Assembly (NCBI RefSeq): GCF_030580655.1
Contig: NZ_JAUQTB010000001.1
Coordinates: 124,001 to 188,000, forward strand
Direction: 5' to 3'
Origin: Paenibacillus lacisoli
GTDB lineage: Bacteria; Bacillota; Bacilli; Paenibacillales; Paenibacillaceae
Length of the DNA stretch: 64,000 nucleotides
The notes under the pieces are model-generated. The model was not told the origin of the DNA. It did no database searches and saw only the letters and a program-made list of their open reading frames with translations. This document shows positions 34,810 through 42,551 of this stretch, piece after piece. The position numbers were made by a program, and so were the translations under genes. How positions within the stretch are numbered: position 1 is the first letter of the stretch; each line of letters starts with the position of its first letter.

Positions 34810-35319
34810 ATGAAAAAAACTGCCAAAAAAACGGTTTTTATTCTGCTTGCGGTATTCATGCTTCAGCTCTCCGTTGTGTCGGCCGCTTTTGCGAAGAACT
34901 CTCTTTCCATCGGTGAATCGCTATCACAAGGCCAGATGCTTTCATCTAATAACGGCCGGTTTAATTTGGTGATGCAGACGGACGGCAATCTCGTACTTTA
35001 TAAAGATGCCGGGAACCCGATCTGGTCTACAAGCACAAATGGAGCAGCATATGTATGGCGCGATCCTATCACCGGCTATACAACCAGAAGATCACCGCAG
35101 CTGTTAACACTTTCTGCCGGGCTGCTTCGTGTAACAGATCAATTCAAAGATTTTACATTTTGGCGGGCAGATACTCAGGGATGGAGCAATGCTCATTACC
35201 AGGGTAATGTGCCAGCAGGACTCATTGGAGACTCGCTGGTTGTCCAGGACGACGGAAATGTAGTTCTTTATTCTTCAGGCAAAGGTCCCGTCTGGGCCTC
35301 CAATACGAATGGCCGATGA
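34810..35319 (+). CDS. secreted bulb-type (GNA-like) lectin protein
   Basis: A 169-residue exported protein: signal peptide 1-28 (KKTAKKT, hydrophobic core, AFA site), then one B-lectin domain. Two intact mannose-binding motifs QxDxNxVxY are present, QTDGNLVLY and QDDGNVVLY, and a third repeat around QLLTLSAGLLRV is degenerate. Such domains occur in mannose-binding lectins and in lectin-like bacteriocins; which role applies here is not known. No immunity or export gene is adjacent. AAGGAG lies 8 bases before the ATG and a terminator follows at once, so it is a single-gene unit. Confidence 0.88.
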   Translation: MKKTAKKTVFILLAVFMLQLSVVSAAFAKNSLSIGESLSQGQMLSSNNGRFNLVMQTDGNLVLYKDAGNPIWSTSTNGAAYVWRDPITGYTTRRSPQLLTLSAGLLRVTDQFKDFTFWRADTQGWSNAHYQGNVPAGLIGDSLVVQDDGNVVLYSSGKGPVWASNTNGR

Positions 35320-35334
35320 ACTACTGTGAGATGG

Positions 35335-35358
35335 AGCCGCTTTATAGCGGCTTTTTTT
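35335..35358 (+). terminator. terminator after the lectin gene
   Basis: Stem AGCCGC/GCGGCT with a 6-base loop and seven T's. Confidence 0.9.
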
Positions 35359-35387
35359 CTGTCAGCCTTTAAAGGTATGTAAGAAAC

Positions 35388-35408
35388 TTTGGGGGCATTT
35401 TGGGGGCA
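35388..35408. repeat. direct repeat of TTTGGGGGCA
   Basis: Two copies 11 bases apart in the gap between the lectin and glnA terminators. No element is attached to them; they could be an old integrase-associated site, but nothing else supports that. Confidence 0.45.
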
Positions 35409-35451
35409 AATCGCCCTGAATAACTAATTCCCCAGAAATGCCCACAAAAAG

Positions 35452-35481
35452 AAAAACCCCTTAGAGCTTGCGCCCCAAGGG
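35452..35481 (-). terminator. terminator after glnA
   Basis: Stem CCCTTGGGGC/GCTCTAAGGG (imperfect) around GCAA, followed by TTTTTC on the minus strand. Confidence 0.8.
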
Positions 35482-35502
35482 ATTCCCCGCTTAGTGATAA
35501 TT

Positions 35503-36831
35503 TTAATAAAGCGTCATATATTGATCGCGTTCCCATTGGTGAACTTGTGTTCTATACATGTCCCACTCGATCTCTTTCAGTTCATAGAAATAAGCCAATG
35601 CGTGATCGCCGAGTGCTTCGGTAATGACTTCACTGCGAAGCAGCTCGCTCAGTGCTTCTTTCAGATCAGATGGCAGATTCGGAATTCCTTCTTCTACCCG
35701 CTCTTCTTCCGACATAATGTAGATATTACGGTCGATTGGCGCCGGCAGTGTCAGCTCACACTTGATACCGTCCAGACCTGCCTTCAGCATTACAGCCAAT
35801 GCAAGATATGGGTTAGCTGCAGGGTCCGGGTTACGAACTTCAACACGAGTGCTCAATCCGCGGGAAGCCGGGATCCGGATCATCGGACTGCGGTTACTTG
35901 CAGACCATGCCACATAACAAGGTGCCTCATAACCTGGAACGAGACGTTTGTAGGAGTTGACCGTCGGATTGGTGATAGCCGCCATAGCACGCGCATGTTT
36001 AAGAATACCTGCCATGTAATAACGGGCGGTCTCACTCAGTCCAAGCTCGTCGCTCTCATCGTAGAACGCGTTCTCGCTGCCTTTGAACAGTGATTGGTGA
36101 CAGTGCATGCCAGAGCCGTTCACCCCGAACAGAGGTTTTGGCATAAAGGTCGCATGCAGCCCATGCTGACGGGCAATCGTTTTAACGACCAGCTTGAAGG
36201 TTTGGATCTGATCCGCAGCATTCAGAGCATCCGTATATTTGAAATCAATCTCATGCTGACCCGGAGCTACCTCATGGTGGGAAGCTTCGATTTCAAAGCC
36301 CATTTCTTCAAGAGTCAATACGATTTCACGACGGCAGTTCTCACCAAGGTCTGTTGGCGCAAGGTCAAAATAACCGCCCTGGTCATTCAGTTCATTGGTC
36401 GGGTTGCCCTTTTCGTCGGTTTTGAACAGGAAAAACTCCGGTTCCGGCCCCACGTTCATTGCGCTGTAACCCATCTCTTCCGCTTCACTCAGCATCTTCT
36501 TCAGAATGCCGCGCGGATCACCTGCGAATGGTGTGCCATCAGGCATATAGACATCACAAATTAGACGCGCGACACGATTCGTAGTTACCCACGGGAATAC
36601 AACCCACGTATCGAGATCAGGGTACAGGTACATGTCAGATTCTTCGATACGAACATAGCCTTCAATGGAAGATCCGTCGAACATCATTTTGTTATCCAAC
36701 GCTTTCTCCAGCTGGCTTACAGGAATCTCAACGTTTTTGATCGTACCCAGCAGATCCGTGAACTGAAGGCGGATAAAACGAACGTTTTCCTCTTTGGCAA
36801 TGCGGAGAATATCTTCTTTGGTATAACTCAT
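35503..36831 (-). CDS. glnA: glutamine synthetase, type I
   Basis: Makes glutamine from glutamate, ammonia and ATP. The 442-residue length is that of the Gram-positive GSI-alpha type, with no adenylylation-loop insertion. Landmarks: [50 protein letters not shown], and [24 protein letters not shown]. In Bacillus this enzyme when feedback-inhibited also controls GlnR and TnrA. It is cotranscribed with glnR 30 bases upstream. Confidence 0.98.
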   Translation of the reverse strand: MSYTKEDILRIAKEENVRFIRLQFTDLLGTIKNVEIPVSQLEKALDNKMMFDGSSIEGYVRIEESDMYLYPDLDTWVVFPWVTTNRVARLICDVYMPDGTPFAGDPRGILKKMLSEAEEMGYSAMNVGPEPEFFLFKTDEKGNPTNELNDQGGYFDLAPTDLGENCRREIVLTLEEMGFEIEASHHEVAPGQHEIDFKYTDALNAADQIQTFKLVVKTIARQHGLHATFMPKPLFGVNGSGMHCHQSLFKGSENAFYDESDELGLSETARYYMAGILKHARAMAAITNPTVNSYKRLVPGYEAPCYVAWSASNRSPMIRIPASRGLSTRVEVRNPDPAANPYLALAVMLKAGLDGIKCELTLPAPIDRNIYIMSEEERVEEGIPNLPSDLKEALSELLRSEVITEALGDHALAYFYELKEIEWDMYRTQVHQWERDQYMTLY

Positions 36832-36860
36832 ATTACCCTCTCCTTTTCATCTATCTTTTA

Positions 36861-37274
36861 TTATTTATTAAAAAAACGGGACAGCTCGCCCTGAATCAGG
36901 GATACCTGACCTGGCCGTTTGCCCGACACCAGCTGCTGCTTCAGAAGACGATGCAATTGGGAATCGGACAGCTCTCTGCGTTTCACTTCCGTATCGGCCG
37001 TAATTACAGTTGCTTCTTCCGACTCCTTGGAGACCGGGTTCATCACCTGCTTGATACCGGCAATGTTAACGCCTTTCTCAATCAGGGCTTTGATCTCTAG
37101 CAGCCGCTCTACGTCATTAAAGGAGAACAAACGCTGGTTCCCGGACGTACGTGCCGGCACGATCAAGTTGTGCTGCTCATAATAACGAATTTGCCGTGCA
37201 GACAGATCCGTCAGCTTCATAACGATACCTATAGGAAATAAGGCCATATTTCTGCGAATTTCGTCACCCATCAT
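36861..37274 (-). CDS. glnR: GlnR, MerR-family nitrogen repressor
   Basis: A 137-residue MerR-type regulator. The winged helix reads LTDLSARQIRYYEQHNLIVPART-SGNQRLFS, and the C-terminal tail FEEDBACK-type region ends QGELSRFFNK, the part that senses glutamine-bound GlnA in Bacillus. It represses glnRA and other nitrogen genes through TGTNA-N7-TNACA sites, one of which lies in its own promoter at 37343. The start ATG follows GGAAGG by 7 bases. Confidence 0.95.
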   Translation of the reverse strand: MMGDEIRRNMALFPIGIVMKLTDLSARQIRYYEQHNLIVPARTSGNQRLFSFNDVERLLEIKALIEKGVNIAGIKQVMNPVSKESEEATVITADTEVKRRELSDSQLHRLLKQQLVSGKRPGQVSLIQGELSRFFNK

Positions 37275-37307
37275 TCATCAACCTTCCAGTGATCTATTCT
37301 TCACCTC

Positions 37308-37337
37308 ATTGTACATTTTCCTGATACAAAGTGTCAA
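37308..37337 (-). promoter_or_regulatory. glnRA promoter
   Basis: Perfect TTGACA (37337-37332), an 18-base spacer and TACAAT (37313-37308) on the minus strand, with the GlnR site just upstream. Confidence 0.75.
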
Positions 37338-37342
37338 TGATA

Positions 37343-37359
37343 TGTTAGGTAAACTCACA
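37343..37359. promoter_or_regulatory. GlnR/TnrA operator
   Basis: TGTTAGGTAAACTCACA fits TGTNA-N7-TNACA perfectly. It ends inside the stop region of ynbB (stop at 37355), so the operator overlaps the upstream gene. Confidence 0.92.
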
Positions 37360-38608
37360 GTAAATTTCGTTCCTTCAAGGTTTGAAGCGCCATCAATACC
37401 CCGAATTTGACATGAGAATAGGTTAAACCGCCCTGCATGTACCCGATGTAAGGTTCCCGTATGGGTGCATCCGCTGATAATTCCAGGCTTCCACCCTGAA
37501 TGAAAGTACCTGCCGCCATAATTACGGGATGCTCATACCCCGGCATGTCCCATGGTTCCGGCGTAACATGACTGTCCACAGCAGCAGCGCGCTGTATTCC
37601 CTGCACAAAAGCAATCAGGTGTTCAGGACCGCTGAAGGATACAGCTTGAATTAGATCTGTTCTTGGCTCATGCCAAGCCGGCTTGGTCTCAAATCCAATC
37701 TGTTCAAATACAGCCGCAGCAAAAATACTCCCTTTGATCGCTTGTCCCACCAACGTCGGTGCCAGAAATAATCCCTGATAAATCCCGCGGGTCGTCCCGA
37801 GCATAGCACCCACTTCTCCGCCGATTCCTGGTGCGGTAAGGCGATAAGCAGCCAAATCGACATAGTCACGTTTCCCGCAGATGTACCCCCCGGTTTCCGC
37901 AATGCCTCCACCCGGGTTTTTAATCAGCGATCCTGCCATCAGGTCTGCTCCCACTTCAGTGGGCTCGATCGTTTCGGTAAATTCACCATAACAGTTGTCT
38001 ACAAATACGATCACGTCCGGCTTGACCGCCTTTACTCTCGAGACCATTTCCGCAATCTGCGTAACGGTAAATGACGAGCGCCAATCGTAGCCCCGGGAAC
38101 GCTGAATACCGATGACCTTGGTTGCAGGACCTACAGCCGAAACAACAGCATCCCAGTCTACTAGGCCCTCGCTGGTTAATGCTGTCTCCTGATAAGTAAT
38201 GCCGAAATCAGCCAGTGAACCCGTTCCATCCCCTTGATGGCCAATCACTTTGTGAAGGGTATCATAGGGTCTTCCAGTAATATAGAGAAGCTCATCTCCT
38301 GGACGGAGAACACCGAACAATGCCGTTGAAATCGTATGGGTGCCTGAAGCAAAATGCGGTCGTACCAATGCCGCTTCCGCACCGAATACTTCCGCATATA
38401 CCTCGTCCAACACTTCGCGCCCCCGGTCATTATAGGCATAGCCGGTCGATCCCGAAAAATGAAAATCGCTAACCTGGTGGCGCTGAAACGCCTGAATGAC
38501 TTTCCACTGATTGTGATCAACAATATCATCCATTTTTTTAAGCTGGCCTTGAATGAGTTCCTCTGCTTTATTCTTAATTTCCGTAATTTCTTGATCAAAC
38601 AACATCAT
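37355..38608 (-). CDS. PLP enzyme of the methionine gamma-lyase/aluminium-resistance family (YnbB-like)
   Basis: A 417-residue fold-type I PLP enzyme. The cofactor Lys lies in MAGSLIKNPGGG; other landmarks are FSGSTGYAYNDRGRE, RPHFASGTHTISTAL, VFVDNCYGEF and QGGLTYSHVKFG. The family is annotated from an aluminium-resistance phenotype and by similarity to methionine gamma-lyase; the true reaction is unknown. The order hflX-ynbB-glnR-glnA is the same as in Bacillus. Confidence 0.9.
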   Translation of the reverse strand: MMLFDQEITEIKNKAEELIQGQLKKMDDIVDHNQWKVIQAFQRHQVSDFHFSGSTGYAYNDRGREVLDEVYAEVFGAEAALVRPHFASGTHTISTALFGVLRPGDELLYITGRPYDTLHKVIGHQGDGTGSLADFGITYQETALTSEGLVDWDAVVSAVGPATKVIGIQRSRGYDWRSSFTVTQIAEMVSRVKAVKPDVIVFVDNCYGEFTETIEPTEVGADLMAGSLIKNPGGGIAETGGYICGKRDYVDLAAYRLTAPGIGGEVGAMLGTTRGIYQGLFLAPTLVGQAIKGSIFAAAVFEQIGFETKPAWHEPRTDLIQAVSFSGPEHLIAFVQGIQRAAAVDSHVTPEPWDMPGYEHPVIMAAGTFIQGGSLELSADAPIREPYIGYMQGGLTYSHVKFGVLMALQTLKERNLL

Positions 38609-38664
38609 TTCTATATACGCTCCCTGTCATGCCTCAAGCTTGCTTGTGGTTAAATGTGTACCTG

Positions 38665-39972
38665 TTAGTCTTCAATCTGCCCCTCACGCTCAATATAATC
38701 CTCAAGCTGATAGGCTAATTTCTCATACTCACCCTTCTGCAAATGCACTTCATACAGCACGTCACTGCCGTCGTAATCTGTACTCACCACATCTCCCACA
38801 GCATAGACAACGGATGTAAGATCTCCACGGGAAGCAGGTATACGGAATACGAGTGTGTCCCCCGTCAGCTCTTCCTGTATAATTTCACGAATCCGCTGCT
38901 GATCTTCAGCGTTATAAGCACTGATCTTCTGATATCCCGAGCCGGATGGAAGCATTTCCAACTGCTCCGGTGAGCAAGCGTCTTTCTTGTTGAAAAGAAC
39001 AATCTGAGGCTTGTCTGCAGCACCCAGCTCTTGAAGAATCTGCTGTACCACCTTCATTTGATCTTCCCGCATATCAGACGATGCATCCACAACGTGAAGA
39101 ATAAGATCGGACTCATTTACCTCCTCCAAGGTAGCACGGAAAGCTGCGATCAGGTCGTGGGGCAGGTTCTGGATAAAACCAACCGTATCGGTCAGCACGA
39201 TTTCCTTGCCGCTTGGCAGCTCCATCGTACGGGAAGTAGGATCGAGTGTTGCAAACAGCTGGTTTTCGATATAGACGTCGGCATCTGTCAGCTGTTTGAG
39301 CAGCGTGGATTTGCCTGCATTCGTATAGCCGACCAAGGCAACCTGGACGATGCCGCTCTTCTTGCGGCGTTCACGGTGCAATTTCCGGTGCCGGGTCACT
39401 TCTTCAAGCTGACGCTTCAGGTCACTGATCCGGTCACGAATGTGACGGCGGTCAGTCTCAAGCTTGCTCTCACCCGGACCGCGTGTACCAATCCCGCCGC
39501 CAAGCCGGGACAGATTTTTACCATGCCCTGATAACCGCGGCAGCAGGTAGGAGAGCTGTGCCAGCTCAACCTGGATAATACCTTCGCGTGTTTTGGCACG
39601 CTGGGCGAATATATCCAGAATCAGCTGGGTACGGTCAATAATCTTCAAATCCAGCGCTTCTTCCAGGTTTCGTACCTGAGCGCCCGACAGTTCCTGGTCA
39701 AATATGGCCGTGTTGGCCCCCAATTCTTCAGCAATTGCACGAAGTTCTTCTACTTTACCTTTGCCTATAAACCATTTCGTATCCCGGGTTTCCCTATTTT
39801 GAGTAAGCACACTAAGGACCTCGGAGCCTGCCGTTTCGGCAAGCTTAACGAGTTCCTGCAGGGAATACTCCGGATCAATCCCCGTCTTCTTGACATCATC
39901 TGTAATCAGACTGACCAGAACTGCTTTGTCCTGAAGATCCGTATCGGTATTATATGTGATGCCATTGGCCAT
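38665..39972 (-). CDS. hflX: HflX ribosome-associated GTPase
   Basis: A 435-residue GTPase that splits stalled or stressed ribosomes. The N-terminal domain has FIGKGKVEELR and NTAIFDQELSGAQVRNLE, then IGTRGPGESKLE and a coiled coil of Arg/Lys, then the G domain: G1 GYTNAGKST, G3 DTVGFIQNLPH, G4 FNKKD. The ATG at 39972 is preceded by AAAGGAGA with a 7-base gap; the frame is open 10 codons further upstream without a ribosome site. Confidence 0.96.
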   Translation of the reverse strand: MANGITYNTDTDLQDKAVLVSLITDDVKKTGIDPEYSLQELVKLAETAGSEVLSVLTQNRETRDTKWFIGKGKVEELRAIAEELGANTAIFDQELSGAQVRNLEEALDLKIIDRTQLILDIFAQRAKTREGIIQVELAQLSYLLPRLSGHGKNLSRLGGGIGTRGPGESKLETDRRHIRDRISDLKRQLEEVTRHRKLHRERRKKSGIVQVALVGYTNAGKSTLLKQLTDADVYIENQLFATLDPTSRTMELPSGKEIVLTDTVGFIQNLPHDLIAAFRATLEEVNESDLILHVVDASSDMREDQMKVVQQILQELGAADKPQIVLFNKKDACSPEQLEMLPSGSGYQKISAYNAEDQQRIREIIQEELTGDTLVFRIPASRGDLTSVVYAVGDVVSTDYDGSDVLYEVHLQKGEYEKLAYQLEDYIEREGQIED

Positions 39973-40066
39973 GATTGTATCTCCTTTAGTGTCTGTTATC
40001 ATCCAGCTGACTGTAAAAGTATGTTTGATGTCAGCTATGTGTACGGCTCGAAAATATCATGACCTG

Positions 40067-41062
40067 CTACTTATTGTCAAATCGCAGATCTTCCGTTCGC
40101 AGGGTCATCAATTCCAGTTTACCCGGATTTCCCTGTGTGTATTGATTCAAGAGTCTAACAGCCTGATGCCGGATTGATTTCTCCACCACATTCCGTACAT
40201 AACGGGCATTGCTAAAAGAATGGCAGCTATGCTCCTTTTCCAGCAGCAAATGCTGCTTCAGCTTCACAATCGTCTGCGGCATCAGCGTATAGTCACGTTC
40301 TTTGGCCATCAACTCAGAAATCTGAATCAACTGGTCTACCGTATAGTCTGGAAAATCCATCTGGATGGGAAAGCGGGAAGGCAGTCCGGGATTGGTGCGC
40401 ATAAAAAAATCCATTTCATCCGAATAGCCCGCTAAAATTAATATGAACTGATTTTTGTGATCCTCCATAGCTTTTACCAGTGTATCCACAGCTTCCTTAC
40501 CGAAGTCTTTCTCGCCGCCGCGGGCCAGACTGTAGGCCTCATCAATGAACAGAATACCGCCTAAAGCCTTTTTCACCAAATCCCTCGTCTTCTGCGCGGT
40601 ATGGCCGATATATTCGCCTACGAGGTCAGCGCGCTCCACTTCAATCAGATGCCCCTTGCTCAGCACGCCAAGTTTTTGGAACATATTGGAAATAATGCGG
40701 GCGACCGTTGTTTTACCGGTTCCCGGATTGCCTTTGAAAATCATATGATAGACATGAGCGTTACTGATCAGCCCTGCCTCCGAGCGCATTTGAGCAATCT
40801 GAAGAAAGGCATAGATTTCAAAAACCAGATCCTTGATGTTATCCAGGCCTACCAACTGATCAAGCTCCCTCTGGATATCCTGGTACATGGCATGCTGTGG
40901 AAGCTGCTTGGCATGAACCTGGGGCTCCGCTTCCTTGGCCGTCGCCTCTCCGGCCTTTGAATGGACGGAGTGATTCGGTTCGTGGCTGCGCAACACTACA
41001 TTAATCTGTCTGGATGGCCGGCCTTCCGGTCCGTTACCGGCAGCCATTACTCGCCCGTTCAT
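40067..41062 (-). CDS. spoVK: stage V sporulation protein K, AAA ATPase
   Basis: A 331-residue CbbX/SpoVK-type AAA ATPase: Walker A GNPGTGKTT, Walker B GGILFIDEAYSL, sensor region ILAGYSDEMD and arginine-finger stretch NPGLPSRFP. The first 65 residues are polar and variable. In Bacillus SpoVK is needed for spore maturation. It lies directly upstream of hflX as in Bacillus, and shows that the organism is an endospore former. Confidence 0.93.
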   Translation of the reverse strand: MNGRVMAAGNGPEGRPSRQINVVLRSHEPNHSVHSKAGEATAKEAEPQVHAKQLPQHAMYQDIQRELDQLVGLDNIKDLVFEIYAFLQIAQMRSEAGLISNAHVYHMIFKGNPGTGKTTVARIISNMFQKLGVLSKGHLIEVERADLVGEYIGHTAQKTRDLVKKALGGILFIDEAYSLARGGEKDFGKEAVDTLVKAMEDHKNQFILILAGYSDEMDFFMRTNPGLPSRFPIQMDFPDYTVDQLIQISELMAKERDYTLMPQTIVKLKQHLLLEKEHSCHSFSNARYVRNVVEKSIRHQAVRLLNQYTQGNPGKLELMTLRTEDLRFDNK

Positions 41063-41227
41063 GCATTAATCACCTCAACTTGAATTGGGACTGACTCCAT
41101 GTATCCAATGTATTCTAGCGGGTCACGCCTTATTAGCAGATTTCCACGCTGTTAGATCCAAGAGACTCACTCACTAGAACCAACCAAGACAGCTGCAAAA
41201 ACGGATACTGTTTCATCCGGCATCCGC

Positions 41228-41863
41228 CTAGACGTCCGGCCGCAGACCGAGGTTAATCATCCACTTCTCCAGCTTCCACTTTCCATAGGCCAGGACCTCA
41301 CGGGACTGACGCTGTAAGACAGGCAGTACTTTAGTTTCGGTCAGAAATAATCCCGGCTGGTCATAATCCAGAAAACGTGCAATTTCCAACGCTCGCATAC
41401 CATGAAAGTCATGGGTAATAATATCTGCAGTTTTCAAATGGTACTTACGCATGATCCTTTGGCTGTAGAGCAAATTTTCATAAGTGCTGGTCGCTTCGTT
41501 CTCCAACCATATAGATGACGCCGGGATACCATGATCTACCAGGTAGCGCTGCATTCCTTCAGCTTCAGTAAGACGGTAACCCGGTTTATCGAGGCCGCCT
41601 GTCACAATCAGAAGCTTGAATTGGCCATCTTGATAAAGTTCAATAGCTTTGTCGAGACGTTCCCTTAACCCCGGACTCGGCTGATCTCCCCACATCGAAG
41701 CTCCAAGCACAATACCCACATCTACTGGCTGAGGCGGTACTTTATCTGTCATCGTATTCATTCGCCACAGCACCGAGCCAAGCCATAGAAGTCCGATTAC
41801 CATAATGGCAGCGACCAGTCGCAGCCACCATCTCTTCCGGTGGACTTTCCTCTTAATCATCAT
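41228..41863 (-). CDS. DUF218/YdcF-like membrane protein
   Basis: A 211-residue protein with a basic N-terminus, one membrane helix (about 13-33) and a DUF218 domain facing outward: VDVGIVLGASMWGDQPS, LIVTGGLDKPGYRLTEAEGM, IWLENEATSTYENL, ITHDFHGMRALEIA. SanA/ElyC relatives affect envelope integrity. The start overlaps the stop of the DUF402 gene, with AGGAG 6 bases away. Confidence 0.85.
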   Translation of the reverse strand: MMIKRKVHRKRWWLRLVAAIMVIGLLWLGSVLWRMNTMTDKVPPQPVDVGIVLGASMWGDQPSPGLRERLDKAIELYQDGQFKLLIVTGGLDKPGYRLTEAEGMQRYLVDHGIPASSIWLENEATSTYENLLYSQRIMRKYHLKTADIITHDFHGMRALEIARFLDYDQPGLFLTETKVLPVLQRQSREVLAYGKWKLEKWMINLGLRPDV

Positions 41864-42417
41864 CCTTTTCTCCTGAAATCCCCATTGTGAAACCACTCGG
41901 CACGATGCTCCAACGACATCTGAAAATAAGGGAACATGTGAGAGCGAATGCTGTGCAGCAGACCTTCCGCGGTGGTGTGAGCCATATCGGCATCCTGCTG
42001 GGTAATATGCTTGCGCTGGAGCGCCTCCTGCAGCTCATCCTCATCGAGCAAAAACACTTCCCCGGTCTTCAGCACCACGACATCCAGATACAGATCATCG
42101 AACCAGGGAACGCCCTGATCTGTAATACCTTGATGCTTGCAGGTATCGATGTACCACTCTACAATCTGTTCACGGTCATCGAACATCGCGGTTACGACAT
42201 AATTGGCATCCTTCGGATAATACTGGAGCCAGGAGTAACCCTTATCTGCAATACAAAAGGTGTGCCCGCCATACGTTTTCCATAACGGCTCCTTCAACCC
42301 AAGTATCGTGTACAGGGTGATGTAACCGGTAAACATATCGTTGTCCAGGTAGCGGCAGACGAATTTACGATTGGTGATTCTCCGCCAGTTGGCCCGATCT
42401 CCAAATTTACGTTTCAT
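41860..42417 (-). CDS. DUF402 nucleoside phosphatase (Ntdp/YgaC-like)
   Basis: A 185-residue DUF402 protein. Characterised relatives hydrolyse nucleoside tri- and diphosphates with Mg2+. Family landmarks are GYSWLQYYPKDANYVVTAMF, EWYIDTCKHQG and PWFDDLYLDVVVL, with the acidic cluster FLLDEDELQEAL. It forms a pair with the DUF218 gene. Confidence 0.88.
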   Translation of the reverse strand: MKRKFGDRANWRRITNRKFVCRYLDNDMFTGYITLYTILGLKEPLWKTYGGHTFCIADKGYSWLQYYPKDANYVVTAMFDDREQIVEWYIDTCKHQGITDQGVPWFDDLYLDVVVLKTGEVFLLDEDELQEALQRKHITQQDADMAHTTAEGLLHSIRSHMFPYFQMSLEHRAEWFHNGDFRRKG

Positions 42418-42508
42418 TTAAGAAAATCCTCTCGAACATAGTACTGACAGCTTACCATATTTTTGAGGTTCACTTCAAAATAAGGACACACACCTAAGAT
42501 AAAAAATG

Positions 42509-42538
42509 AAAAAAGCTCCTGATCAGATCAGGAGCTTT
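42509..42538 (-). terminator. terminator after the penicillin-binding protein gene
   Basis: Stem AGCTCCTGATC/GATCAGGAGCT followed by six T's on the minus strand. Confidence 0.9.
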
Positions 42539-42551
42539 GTCCAAGCCTTCA

